NCBI GenBank assembly: GCA_040080835.1
Contig: JBEBHP010000008.1
Coordinates: 62,001 to 126,000, forward strand
DNA from: SZUA-430 sp040080835
Lineage (GTDB): Bacteria; Pseudomonadota; Alphaproteobacteria; Micropepsales; Micropepsaceae
Direction: 5' to 3'
DNA: 64,000 nt
Shown here: piece by piece, positions 23,837-32,544 of the stretch
Layout of the letters: each line of letters opens with the position of its first letter
Position numbering within the stretch: the first letter of the stretch is position 1
Notes under the pieces: generated by a model
What the model was told of the DNA's origin: nothing
The model's database searches: none
What the model saw: the letters and a program-made list of their open reading frames with translations, nothing else
Made by a program: the position numbers and the translations under genes

Positions 23837-26599
23837 TTGACCACGATCGGCCCGATTGCATTTGGCGCACCGTGGGTCCTGTTCGGCCTGATAGTTCTTC
23901 CTGTGATCTGGTGGCTTTTGCGGGTCACGCCGCCGGCGCCAAAGAAAGTTCGGTTCCCGGCGGTCCGGCTGCTTTTGGGTTTGCAGCAAAGTGAAGAAAC
24001 ACCGGCTCGGACACCGCTATGGCTTCTTCTTCTGCGCATGGTAATCGCTGCCGTCGTCATTGTCGCCCTCGCGGATCCCTTCCTGAATCCGCAGACAGTG
24101 GGATCCAAAACAAGCGCCGTCGTGATCGTGGTCGACAACAGTTGGGCAGCCGCCGCGCGCTGGGATGACAGGGTGGGTGTCATGCAGGGACTCGCGGCTG
24201 AAGCTGAACGTGAAAAGCGTCCACTGGTTATTGTGCCGACCGCGCTCAGCGACGCCTCGATCCGCCTGAAGAAAATGTCGGGTGCCGAAGCGCAAGGCGC
24301 CGTCAAGGCCATCGCCCCGCAGCCGTTTGGCGTTGACCGGATCAAGGCACTCACAGCGCTTGAGGCAATGATGCTCGAAGGCAAGCCCGACATTGTCTGG
24401 CTTGCAGACGGTCTTGACGATCGCAATGGCGGCGAATTCGCAAGCCGCCTTTCCGGCATCGGCAGCGTGCGGATGATCGCCGACGGCGACCTCAATTCGC
24501 CGATGGCGCTGACCCTGCCCCGCGCAGAAGGCGGAACGCTCGTGTTCAGGGTGATCCGCGCCAATGCGCGCGCCGAAATCAAGGGCACGTTGAGAGCGAC
24601 AGGATTGCAGGGTCGTTACCTGGCGTCACAGGATTTTATCCTGAAGCAGAACGAGGTGCAGAAGGACGTACCTCTGGAACTGGCAACGGAACTTCGCAAT
24701 GACCTCGAGCGCATCGAAATCTCCAACCATCTCTCGGCAGGCAGCTCAGTTCTGATTGATGAACGCTGGCGCCGGCGTCCCGTCGGGCTGGTTTCCGGAC
24801 AATCTGTCGACGCAGCGCAGCCGCTGCTGTCGGACCTGTTTTATCTCGATCGCGCATTGCAGCCATACGCAGAACTCCACCACGGCAGTATTCCGGATCT
24901 CGTCAAGTCCGGCTTGTCTGTGTTGATGCTGGCAGATGTTGGCCAGCTCGTAGCTGACGACAAGACCGCTGTTGCAGAATGGGTTTCGCGCGGGGGCGTG
25001 CTCGTGCGCTTTTCAGGTCCCAAACTCGCGGCACAGGCAGACGATTTGATCCCTGGCAAGCTGCGCACGGGAGGCCGCCTTCTCGGCTCGGCCATGTCCT
25101 GGGAAAAGCCACAATCGCTTGGCGCCTGGCCCGAGGACAGCCCCTTTGCGGGCTTGGCCGCGCCTCCCGATGTCACCGTACGAAGGCAGGTTCTTACCGA
25201 CCCGCGTTCAGACGGCGATATCAGAACCTGGGCGCAACTGGCTGACGGCACGCCACTGGTCACAGCCACCCAGAAGGACAAGGGGTGGGTCGTCCTTTTC
25301 CACGTCACCGCGAATACTTCATGGTCGTCCCTGCCCTTGTCAGGACTTTTTGTCGACATGTTGAGACGCACGATTGCACTGTCGATCGGCATCTCGGGGG
25401 AAACGTCTTCTGCCAAGTCACCTGATGGACCACTCGCACCGATCGAAACTCTCGACGGCTTCGGCAGGCTCGGCTCGCCATCGCCTTCTGCCCTGTCGAT
25501 GCGACCGACCGAATTCGATCTGGCCGTTGCGGGTCCTCAGCATCCTCCGGGCTTTTACGGAGAAGGAGGCATGCGCCGTGCCTTCAACCTGTTCCGGCAC
25601 GACGCACAGCTTCAGCCAATGCCATCTCTTCCACAAAGCATACAGACTGCGGAATTCGGACTGCGCCAGGCTGCCGAGTTGAAATATTCGCTCATGACGA
25701 TCGGCATAATTCTGGCGCTGCTCGACCTGATCGCAGGGCTGGCACTCCGTGGACTGATCCCGCTCCCTTCATTGTCCCTTCGCCAGTCAGGGCAGGCGGC
25801 GATTGCCCTTCTGCTGCTGGTACCATTGGTTCATGACGCTCGAGCAGACGACGCCTTCGACCTGAAAGCAGCCCTGAATTTCCGGCTTGCCTACGTGCAG
25901 ACAGGCGATCCCGAAGTCGATGCGATGAGCAAGGCTGGGCTCACCGGGCTAACGCGAGCCCTGAAGGAACGAACGGCCGTAGAGCCGTCCGAGCCTCTGG
26001 GCGTTGATATCGAGAACGATGAACTCGCGTTCTTCCCGATGCTTTACTGGCCGATTTCACAGAATCAGTCCCAGTTGTCATCAGCGGCGCTCGCGAAGGT
26101 GGATGCCTTCATGCGCAACGGCGGCACGATCATCTTTGACACCCGCGACCAGGACACGGCGCTTCCGCTCGCCTCCGGCGCAGGCGTTCGAGGCTCGGTG
26201 ACGCTTCGCAAATTGTTGTCGGGCCTCGACATGCCGCCGCTTCAGCCACTGACACAGGAACACGTCCTGTCGCGCACGTTCTATCTGTTGCGTGAATTTC
26301 CCGGACGTTGGGCTTCTGGCCGTGTCTGGATCGAAGGCAAGCAGTCCACCGAAGATGGCTCGACCGAGACGACGGCGTCAGATGGCGTTTCGCCCATCAT
26401 CGTGGGCGGCGCAGACTGGGCCGCAGCATGGGCCGAAGATGCCGAGGGGCGCCCGATGGCCGCGGTGGTTCCAGGCGGCGAGCGCCAGCGCGAGATCGCA
26501 ATGCGCTTTGGCATCAACCTGGTCATGTATACGCTGACCGGCAACTACAAGGCGGACCTCGTGCACGTACCCCACATCCTGGAACGGTTGGGGCAATAG
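23837..26599 (+). CDS. BatA-N / vWA-like / DUF4159 membrane protein
   Basis: 920-residue membrane protein starting at TTG 23837. It has a BatA-type N-terminus with one helix at about 10-28 (PWVLFGLIVLPVIWWLLRV) and another near 62-80. A vWA-like domain follows in which the MIDAS DxSxS has become DNSWA (Asp100, Ser102, Ala104). Next come a beta-rich region, a class I amidotransferase-like segment (LKSGLSVLMLADVG...AEWVSRGGVLVRFSGP), a central TM pair, and a C-terminal DUF4159 domain from about residue 675 (FDLKAALNFRLAYVQTGD...GGTIIFDTRDQ). It belongs to the MoxR operon; the next gene starts 3 bp later. The cellular process is unknown. Confidence 0.88.
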   Translation: MTTIGPIAFGAPWVLFGLIVLPVIWWLLRVTPPAPKKVRFPAVRLLLGLQQSEETPARTPLWLLLLRMVIAAVVIVALADPFLNPQTVGSKTSAVVIVVDNSWAAAARWDDRVGVMQGLAAEAEREKRPLVIVPTALSDASIRLKKMSGAEAQGAVKAIAPQPFGVDRIKALTALEAMMLEGKPDIVWLADGLDDRNGGEFASRLSGIGSVRMIADGDLNSPMALTLPRAEGGTLVFRVIRANARAEIKGTLRATGLQGRYLASQDFILKQNEVQKDVPLELATELRNDLERIEISNHLSAGSSVLIDERWRRRPVGLVSGQSVDAAQPLLSDLFYLDRALQPYAELHHGSIPDLVKSGLSVLMLADVGQLVADDKTAVAEWVSRGGVLVRFSGPKLAAQADDLIPGKLRTGGRLLGSAMSWEKPQSLGAWPEDSPFAGLAAPPDVTVRRQVLTDPRSDGDIRTWAQLADGTPLVTATQKDKGWVVLFHVTANTSWSSLPLSGLFVDMLRRTIALSIGISGETSSAKSPDGPLAPIETLDGFGRLGSPSPSALSMRPTEFDLAVAGPQHPPGFYGEGGMRRAFNLFRHDAQLQPMPSLPQSIQTAEFGLRQAAELKYSLMTIGIILALLDLIAGLALRGLIPLPSLSLRQSGQAAIALLLLVPLVHDARADDAFDLKAALNFRLAYVQTGDPEVDAMSKAGLTGLTRALKERTAVEPSEPLGVDIENDELAFFPMLYWPISQNQSQLSSAALAKVDAFMRNGGTIIFDTRDQDTALPLASGAGVRGSVTLRKLLSGLDMPPLQPLTQEHVLSRTFYLLREFPGRWASGRVWIEGKQSTEDGSTETTASDGVSPIIVGGADWAAAWAEDAEGRPMAAVVPGGERQREIAMRFGINLVMYTLTGNYKADLVHVPHILERLGQ

Positions 26600-26602
26600 C
26601 GC

Positions 26603-28672
26603 GTGGCACTCGACATCGTCTTCGCCCCGCATGTATCCGACCTCACGCTGATGTCGCTGACGGTTGCAAGCGTTGCAGTCGTGGGCGCTGGGCTCCTGCT
26701 GCGCGCACCGGGGACGCTATGGCGGGCTGCTGCCATGGCGGCAGCGGTGCTGGTGCTGGCCAATCCTGCAATCATCGAGGAAGAGCGCAAGGGGTTGCCG
26801 GACGTTGCCGTCATTGTCGCCGACCTGACACAGAGCCAGTCCATCGGCGACCGGACGAGGCTCGTGTCGCAAACCGTTGACCAGCTCAGAACCAGACTTG
26901 CAGAGAAAAATGACCTCGAAGTCCGCGTGATTACCGTAGCCGAAAACAGAAATCGGAACCACGACGGCGGCACGGCCCTGTTTGGTCCGCTTGCCGAAGC
27001 GCTCGCAGACGTACCCACCGACAGGATCGCCGGCGCAATTCTTGTGACGGATGGACAAGTCCACGATGCGCCCACCGGCACAAGTGCAAAGCTCAACTAT
27101 CCCGTCCACACACTGTTGACGGGTGAACCCAACGAAAAAGACAGAAAGTTGACGATCGTCCAGGCACCAAGGTTCGGGATTGTCGGCGAGCCATTGAAAT
27201 TCACCGTCCGCGTCGACGACTTTGGCGCTGACGCACAGACCGCGGCGACACTTGAAGTGAAGATCGACGGCAAGCCGGTACGTACTGTCATGGCCACTGT
27301 CGGACAGCAGACAACGATCGACCTTCGTCTGCCGCATGGCGGAGAAAATGTCATCGAGATGAAAGCCGGTGCCGGGCCAAACGAACTGACACTGCTGAAC
27401 AACAATGCGGCAGTCATCACGACTGGCATTCGAGATCAGTTGAAGGTGTTGCTGGTGTCCGGCGAGCCGCATGCAGGCGAACGGACGCTGCGCAACCTGC
27501 TCAAGGCCGACCCGTCAGTTTCGCTCGTACACTTCACGATTTTGAGACCGCCTGAAAAGCAGGATGGAACTCCCACCGACGAGCTCTCGCTGATCGCCTT
27601 TCCGACGCGCGAACTCTTCGATGAAAAGCTCAGCCAGTTCAATCTGATCATTTTCGACCGCTACCAGAAGCGCGGCATCCTTCAGCTCGCCTACTATGAA
27701 AACGTCGCCAGATACGTTGAAAACGGCGGGGCGCTGCTTGTCACGTCCGGCCCGGAATACGCTTCATCCTACAGTCTGTTCCGCTCGCCACTCGCGTCTG
27801 TGCTTCCGGCAGAGCCAGTTGACCACGTCATCGAACAGGGCTTCAAGCCAAGGCTCACGAGCAGTGGCGCACGCCATCCGGTGACCGCAGGACTTCAGGG
27901 AGCCAATGTCGGCGACACGGCGCCAAGCTGGGGTCGCTGGTTTCGTCTGGTACAGTCATCCGTGATCAGCGGTCAGACGCTGATGAGCGGACCAGAAAGC
28001 AAACCGCTCCTGGTTCTCAATCGTGTGCAGAAGGGCCGGGTCGCCCTTTTGCTCTCCGATCACGCATGGCTCTGGACCAGGGGCTTTGAGGGCGGCGGCC
28101 CGCAAGCCGAATTGCTGCGCCGCCTCGCGCACTGGCTGATGCAGGAACCCGATCTTGAAGAGGAACGGCTGCACGGCGTCATCTCGGGAGACCGGCTCAG
28201 CATCACGCGCCACACCATGGCCGAAAAGGCGTCAACGATCGACGTTACGTTTCCGTCTGGACGTGCAGAAAAAGTAACGCTCTCGCCGACCGAAGACGGA
28301 GCGTTTTCGGGCACGATCAAGGCTGAAGAATTGGGTCTCTACCGCATGAAGGACGGAAATCTCTCGGCGGTGGTTGCAGCAGGACCCCTGAACCCAAAGG
28401 AACTGACAGACGTTCGTGCCACCGACACATGGCTAAGACCTGTTGCGACGGCGACCCGCAGCGCGATCCGATGGATCAAGCGCGATGGCTTGCCCGACAT
28501 TCGTCGCACCCGGCCCGGACGCAGCGCTGCTGAAGGCAACTGGATTGGCATGCAGGCGAACGAATCCTATGCCGTCAGCTCAACAAGGCAGACACCGTTG
28601 TTCCATCCCGCGCTGGCTTTGTTGCTGATTGTCGGTGGATTGCTATTTGGCTGGCGTCGCGAGGGGCGCTAG
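26603..28672 (+). CDS. Large membrane protein with vWA-like and amidotransferase-like domains
   Basis: 689 residues, starting at GTG 26603. Two N-terminal helices lie at about 14-33 and 40-55. A vWA-like domain follows with DxTxS (Asp74, Thr76, Ser78 in VADLTQSQS) and AGAILVTDGQVHD. Then comes an Ig-like region, then a segment built like a class I glutamine amidotransferase (LKVLLVSGEPHAGE...YVENGGALLVTSGPEYAS) in which the nucleophile Cys position appears to be Ser. A last TM helix is at the C-terminus (HPALALLLIVGGLLFGWRREGR). It is the last gene of the MoxR operon and its end overlaps the convergent GNAT gene by 30 bp. Confidence 0.85.
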   Translation: MALDIVFAPHVSDLTLMSLTVASVAVVGAGLLLRAPGTLWRAAAMAAAVLVLANPAIIEEERKGLPDVAVIVADLTQSQSIGDRTRLVSQTVDQLRTRLAEKNDLEVRVITVAENRNRNHDGGTALFGPLAEALADVPTDRIAGAILVTDGQVHDAPTGTSAKLNYPVHTLLTGEPNEKDRKLTIVQAPRFGIVGEPLKFTVRVDDFGADAQTAATLEVKIDGKPVRTVMATVGQQTTIDLRLPHGGENVIEMKAGAGPNELTLLNNNAAVITTGIRDQLKVLLVSGEPHAGERTLRNLLKADPSVSLVHFTILRPPEKQDGTPTDELSLIAFPTRELFDEKLSQFNLIIFDRYQKRGILQLAYYENVARYVENGGALLVTSGPEYASSYSLFRSPLASVLPAEPVDHVIEQGFKPRLTSSGARHPVTAGLQGANVGDTAPSWGRWFRLVQSSVISGQTLMSGPESKPLLVLNRVQKGRVALLLSDHAWLWTRGFEGGGPQAELLRRLAHWLMQEPDLEEERLHGVISGDRLSITRHTMAEKASTIDVTFPSGRAEKVTLSPTEDGAFSGTIKAEELGLYRMKDGNLSAVVAAGPLNPKELTDVRATDTWLRPVATATRSAIRWIKRDGLPDIRRTRPGRSAAEGNWIGMQANESYAVSSTRQTPLFHPALALLLIVGGLLFGWRREGR

Positions 28673-29197
28673 CCCCGCGCCAAGCGCGTCGCGTGGATAG
28701 TCAATCCTTGGCTTGCGAAGTTCGCCCTTGAGGCCTTCAAGCGCACCCTCTTGGAGCGCAAGTCCAAGCAAGCGGGCCGGGTCCACCGGGCCGGGCATGC
28801 TCACTGCCCCAAGAGGCGCTATCCGCTTGAAACCGGCCCGCGCATAGTAGGGCTCGTCACCAACAAGCAGCACAATGCGATGGCCCGCTGCACGCGCAGC
28901 ATCCAGGCTGACCTGCATCAGACGCAGCGCAATCCCCTGCCCCTGCATGCTGGTTGCAACAGCAATGGGTCCCAGCATGATGGCGGCCGTCCCATTGGCA
29001 TCGACCGGCCAATAGCGGACTGTGCCGACGACCCGACCATCCGCTTCTGCAACAAACGACAGATCTTCGATCTGCTTCACGCCTTCACGAAGGCGGTATG
29101 CGCTCTTGGCATATCGGCCCGGCCCGAAGGCCTCCGCAACCAGCGCATCGACGCGCACGTGGTCGGCTGCTGTTTCCCGGCGAACCGCGACCGTCAT
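28643..29197 (-). CDS. GNAT acetyltransferase, YhbS-like
   Basis: 184-residue GCN5-type N-acetyltransferase. The acetyl-CoA motif is IMLGPIAVATSMQGQGIALRLMQVSLDAARAAGHRIVLLVGDEPYYARAGF, with Q-x-x-G-x-A in the pyrophosphate loop and the late YYARAGF strand-helix typical of YhbS. The N-terminal part (VRRETAADHVRVDALVAEAFG) is also standard. Its ATG overlaps the stop of the upstream DUF1003 gene by 4 nt. The substrate is unknown. Confidence 0.88.
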   Translation of the reverse strand: MTVAVRRETAADHVRVDALVAEAFGPGRYAKSAYRLREGVKQIEDLSFVAEADGRVVGTVRYWPVDANGTAAIMLGPIAVATSMQGQGIALRLMQVSLDAARAAGHRIVLLVGDEPYYARAGFKRIAPLGAVSMPGPVDPARLLGLALQEGALEGLKGELRKPRIDYPRDALGAGLAPLATPAK

Positions 29198-29739
29198 TGC
29201 GGTGATCTGCTCTGCAAAAGCTGTGACAGCAACTTGATTTGCTCTTCCTGCTTCTGGATGAGCTGGGTCAGCTGTTCGGTGCGCACGAGGTCCAGCTTTT
29301 CGTGCAGGGTCATGATCTCGAGCTCGGCCTTCAGGTTGACTTCATAGTCATGCTGGGCGGCCGCCCTGTCCTTCGTACTCTGCCTGTTTTGTGACATCAT
29401 GATGATCGGCGCCTGCAGCGCCGCCAGCATTGAGAGCATCAGATTGAGAAAAATGAACGGGTACGGGTCGAAGCCATTCACGAGGATCAGCGTGTTGGTT
29501 GCCGTCCACACCACCAGCACAACACCAAAGAGGGAAATGAAGGTCCATGACCCTCCGAACTCCGCAACCCGGTCAGCCAGCCATTCTCCGAAAGTCTCTT
29601 TCTCCTTGAGTTCGCGATGGACGTCGCGGCTGACGAGGGTCCTTTCGGAAACATGCTGCAGGATCCGCCGTTTCCTCTCCGACGACGTGTCGGCGCCAAG
29701 CCCCAGCTTGTGTTCCAAAGTGTGAACCCATTGATTCAT
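29194..29739 (-). CDS. DUF1003 membrane protein
   Basis: 181-residue protein of the DUF1003 family, function unknown. It has a hydrophilic N-terminus with a basic segment (SERKRRILQHV), the conserved FGEWLADRVAEFGGSWTFISLFGVVLVVWTATNTLILVNGFDPYPFIFLNLMLSMLAALQAPIIMMSQNRQ with two membrane helices, and a long charged C-terminal coiled coil (VNLKAELEIMTLHEKLDLVRTEQLTQLIQKQEEQIKLLSQLL). ATG 29739 (MNQWVHTLEHKLG) follows AGGA with 6 nt spacing; longer in-frame starts lack family similarity. Translation is coupled to the GNAT gene by a 4-nt overlap. Confidence 0.88.
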   Translation of the reverse strand: MNQWVHTLEHKLGLGADTSSERKRRILQHVSERTLVSRDVHRELKEKETFGEWLADRVAEFGGSWTFISLFGVVLVVWTATNTLILVNGFDPYPFIFLNLMLSMLAALQAPIIMMSQNRQSTKDRAAAQHDYEVNLKAELEIMTLHEKLDLVRTEQLTQLIQKQEEQIKLLSQLLQSRSPQ

Positions 29740-29888
29740 GATCATTCCTGGACCTCCCGCGAGCAATTGGCTGGACCGCAATACCGCCACGAGGTGCAAA
29801 ATACAAACTTCTTGTCTGGGGCTGGAACGCCAGAGCACCTGCCGCTAACGTGCGGGCCGAAACGCATCGCAAATGAGGAGGAATTCCG

Positions 29889-30806
29889 ATGGGATTACTT
29901 GACGGAAAAGTCGTGTTGGTGACCGGTGGTGCCAATGGAATTGGCAAGGAATGCGCGCTCCTGGCGGCCCGGGAAGGCGCCAAGGTCGTGGTCAACGATC
30001 TCGGCGGCGCAGTCGCCGGCGGAGACGAAGGCTCGGCCGGCCCGGCCGAGATAGTCGCCCGCGAGATCATCGCCAAGGGTGGCCAGGCCGTGTCCAACTC
30101 CGACTCGATCACGAATCGCGCAGGCGTGAAACGCATGATTGAACAGGCCAGGGACTCCTTCAAAGGCCTGCATGCCATCATCAACCCGGCAGGCATCCTT
30201 CGTGACACGATGTTCCACAAGATGGACGACAAGGATTGGGACATGGTGATCGATGTCCACTTGAACGGCGCATACAATGTGTGCCGCGCATCGATCGAGC
30301 ATTTCCGCGAGCAGCAGGATGGTGCCTATGTGCTCTTCACTTCGACCAGCGGCATCATCGGCAATATTGGCCAGGCCAACTATGCAGCAGCCAAGATGGG
30401 CGTGGCAGGCCTGTCCAGGATCATCGCAATGGAAGGTGTCACAAAGAACGTACGCTCCAACATCATCGCACCATTTGCATGGTCGCGCATGATCGCAACG
30501 ATTCCGATAAAGGACGAAGCCTCGGCCAAGCGCGTTGAGCGCATGAAAAACCACATGCGCGCCGACCAGGTCGCCCAGCTCGCAATCTCGCTGATCGCAC
30601 CGCAGGCAAAGGACGTCACCGGACAGGTTTTCGTGGCACGCGGCAACGAAATCTTCCTGATGTCCCAATCGCGTCCCGTGCGCGGCATGACCAAGGTCGA
30701 AGGCTGGACGCCCGAAACCATTTGCAATCATGCATTCCCGGCGCTCAAGACAATGATGTATGACTCAGGCCCCACCACATCAGTCTTTGGATGGGATCCG
30801 GTTTGA
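29889..30806 (+). CDS. SDR-family NAD(P)-dependent oxidoreductase
   Basis: 305-residue short-chain dehydrogenase. It has the nucleotide loop VTGGANGIGKECALLAAREGAKVVVNDLGGAVAGGDEGSAGPAEIVAREI, with the long insertion after NDLGG seen in 17-beta-HSD4 / MFE-2-like hydroxyacyl-CoA dehydrogenases. The catalytic set is TSTSGIIGNIGQANYAAAKMG (Ser, Tyr-x3-Lys), and a C-terminal extension (MTKVEGWTPETICNHAFPAL) follows. A strong ribosome site GAGGAGG precedes ATG 29889. The last 16 nt overlap the start of the iron-type alcohol dehydrogenase gene, so the two enzymes probably act in one short pathway, perhaps on a 3-hydroxyacyl or carbonyl substrate. Confidence 0.9.
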   Translation: MGLLDGKVVLVTGGANGIGKECALLAAREGAKVVVNDLGGAVAGGDEGSAGPAEIVAREIIAKGGQAVSNSDSITNRAGVKRMIEQARDSFKGLHAIINPAGILRDTMFHKMDDKDWDMVIDVHLNGAYNVCRASIEHFREQQDGAYVLFTSTSGIIGNIGQANYAAAKMGVAGLSRIIAMEGVTKNVRSNIIAPFAWSRMIATIPIKDEASAKRVERMKNHMRADQVAQLAISLIAPQAKDVTGQVFVARGNEIFLMSQSRPVRGMTKVEGWTPETICNHAFPALKTMMYDSGPTTSVFGWDPV

Positions 30807-31945
30807 GCCACTCCCTGATCATGGATGCGCTCCCCCAGGAGCGCATCTATTTCGGCCACTCGGTTCGCGACGCGCTGGGGCTGGAAGTCGATCGGCTGGG
30901 TGCCCAGCGCGTCTTCCTTGCGGCATCGAAGACACTGCGTCGTGAGACGGGTGCGATCTCGCTGCTGGTTACAACACTGGGCGCAAAGTGTGTCGGAATT
31001 TTCGACGGCATCGCTGAACACTCGAAACTCGACGGCGTGGCTGCCGCAGCCGCGGCAGCACAGGCCTCAAAGGCAGACCTGCTTGTCGGCGTCGGCGGTG
31101 GCTCGATCATCGACGGCCTGAAAATCGTCCAGTTGGCGCTCGCAAACAATGTCACCAGCGTCAACGACATTCTGGCGCTGCGAAAGGCAAGGACCATCCC
31201 CCTGCATGCCATACGCCAGATCGCCATTCCCACCACCCTGTCGGGCGCCGAAGTCACGCCGGCAGGCGGCGGCACGGACTCCGGGCGTGGCGTGAAAATT
31301 GGCTTCATCGATCCGCAACTCGTGCCGCGCTCGGTCATCTATGACCCGGCAATGGGAGCGCTGACAGCGGAATGGCTATGGCTCTCAAGTGCCATTCGCG
31401 GCGTGGATCATTGCTGCGAAGGCATTCTTGCCCGCAACGCCAACCCTGTGGCAGATGCTGGGCTGCTGCACGCCCTGAAGCTCTTCTCAACGACGCTCCG
31501 GCGCACGAAAACGGTGCCCGGAGATCCATTCGCCAGGTCATCATCGCAGATCGCGAGTTATCTGGCCTGTACCAGTTCAATCCGCGCAGGTTCAGGCGCA
31601 AGCCACGGCATCGGATATATCCTCGGCGGCAGATACGGCGTGCACCACGGATACGCAAGTTGCATCATGCTTCCGCATGTACTGCGCTGGAACAGTCCTT
31701 CCACGGAAGACCGCCAGAAACTCATCAGTATCGCCATGAACAGGCCTGACCTGAGCGCAGGTGATGCAGTGGCCGGACTCGTTTCGGACTTGGGCTTGCC
31801 AACACGCCTCCGCGATGTGGGTATCGCCGAAAAGGACCTGGGCGCAATCGCCGCTGAAGCGGCGACGCACCCTGTGGTTTTGTCAAACCCGCGCCCGATT
31901 ACCCGGACCGAAGACGTGCTGGAAATCGTCACCAGCGCCTGGTGA
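30791..31945 (+). CDS. Iron-containing alcohol dehydrogenase
   Basis: 384-residue group III (iron) alcohol dehydrogenase, distantly like maleylacetate reductase. Motifs: LLVGVGGGSIIDGLKIVQLAL (NAD phosphate loop), IAIPTTLSGAEVTPAGGGTD, RGVDHCCEGILARNANP with Asp and His metal ligands, and GASHGIGYILGGRYGVHHGYASCIMLPHVLRWN with the last two His ligands. All four metal ligands seem present. ATG 30791 overlaps the SDR gene by 16 nt in another frame; a later ATG at 30821 is an alternative. It ends 5 bp from the convergent Nudix gene. Confidence 0.9.
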   Translation: MGSGLSHSLIMDALPQERIYFGHSVRDALGLEVDRLGAQRVFLAASKTLRRETGAISLLVTTLGAKCVGIFDGIAEHSKLDGVAAAAAAAQASKADLLVGVGGGSIIDGLKIVQLALANNVTSVNDILALRKARTIPLHAIRQIAIPTTLSGAEVTPAGGGTDSGRGVKIGFIDPQLVPRSVIYDPAMGALTAEWLWLSSAIRGVDHCCEGILARNANPVADAGLLHALKLFSTTLRRTKTVPGDPFARSSSQIASYLACTSSIRAGSGASHGIGYILGGRYGVHHGYASCIMLPHVLRWNSPSTEDRQKLISIAMNRPDLSAGDAVAGLVSDLGLPTRLRDVGIAEKDLGAIAAEAATHPVVLSNPRPITRTEDVLEIVTSAW

Positions 31946-31950
31946 CTGCA

Positions 31951-32457
31951 CTACCAGCGAGGGCTTTTCGCTACCCCGTCCAGATGTTCGTTCAGTCGGC
32001 GCCGCGTGCCGCCTGTCGTTCCCTTGGGCAGCTCCCGCACTGGAAAAAACGCGGCTTCCGCAATCTCAAGCGGCCGGGACTTGCCTTCAATCCTGGCCCA
32101 TCCGCGCGCAACGTAGACTGCAATGTGATCGGACTTGTTTTCGGTCAGGCTCAGATAGACACCAAAAAGGTCCGGCGCGTCACTGGTCGCAATCAGGGCT
32201 TCCTCGCGCAGTTCACGCACCGCAGCTTCTGCCATGGTTTCCTGCGGATCGACGGCACCACCTGGAAAATGCCAGCCAGGCGCATAAGTGTGCCTGACCA
32301 GCAGAACGCGATTTTCCTGATCAATGACGATAATCCGTACACCGATTGTTAACGGCCAGCGGCCACGACGCGCAAAGCGCATCACACGATGATACGCGAA
32401 TGCTGTCGTGCCGACGGCCTTTCCGAGGATTGACGCCATAAGTGACCCGTTCGCCAT
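31951..32457 (-). CDS. Nudix hydrolase
   Basis: 168-residue Nudix protein. The box is GGAVDPQETMAEAAVRELREEALI, in which the usual EExG has become EEA; the catalytic Glu residues are intact. The fold before it (LTIGVRIIVIDQENRVLLVRHTYAPGWHFPGGAVDP) is standard. A start at 32439 (second Met) is possible. It is transcribed away from the flagellin-like gene, with 87 bp between them. The substrate is unknown. Confidence 0.88.
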   Translation of the reverse strand: MANGSLMASILGKAVGTTAFAYHRVMRFARRGRWPLTIGVRIIVIDQENRVLLVRHTYAPGWHFPGGAVDPQETMAEAAVRELREEALIATSDAPDLFGVYLSLTENKSDHIAVYVARGWARIEGKSRPLEIAEAAFFPVRELPKGTTGGTRRRLNEHLDGVAKSPRW

Positions 32458-32460
32458 GCG

Positions 32461-32475
32461 TTAAGACGCAATAAA
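32461..32475 (+). promoter_or_regulatory. Possible degenerate CtrA site upstream of flagellin-like gene
   Basis: TTAA-GACGCAA-TAAA resembles the CtrA full site TTAA-N7-TTAA with one half-site changed. It lies 70 bp upstream of the ATG at 32545 in the short divergent region. Weaker than the sites before motA and fliF, so only suggestive. Confidence 0.3.
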
Positions 32476-32544
32476 CGCTGTTCAGTAAACCGTCTCTAAC
32501 TGTTCTTTGAATACTCTGCCAACTCAAATTGCCTGAAACTGGGG

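Noticed and set aside
32508..32535. Possible sigma-54 element (TGCCAA...TTGC) before the flagellin-like gene
   Set aside because: The distance between the two conserved parts is one base too long and the first part lacks GG.
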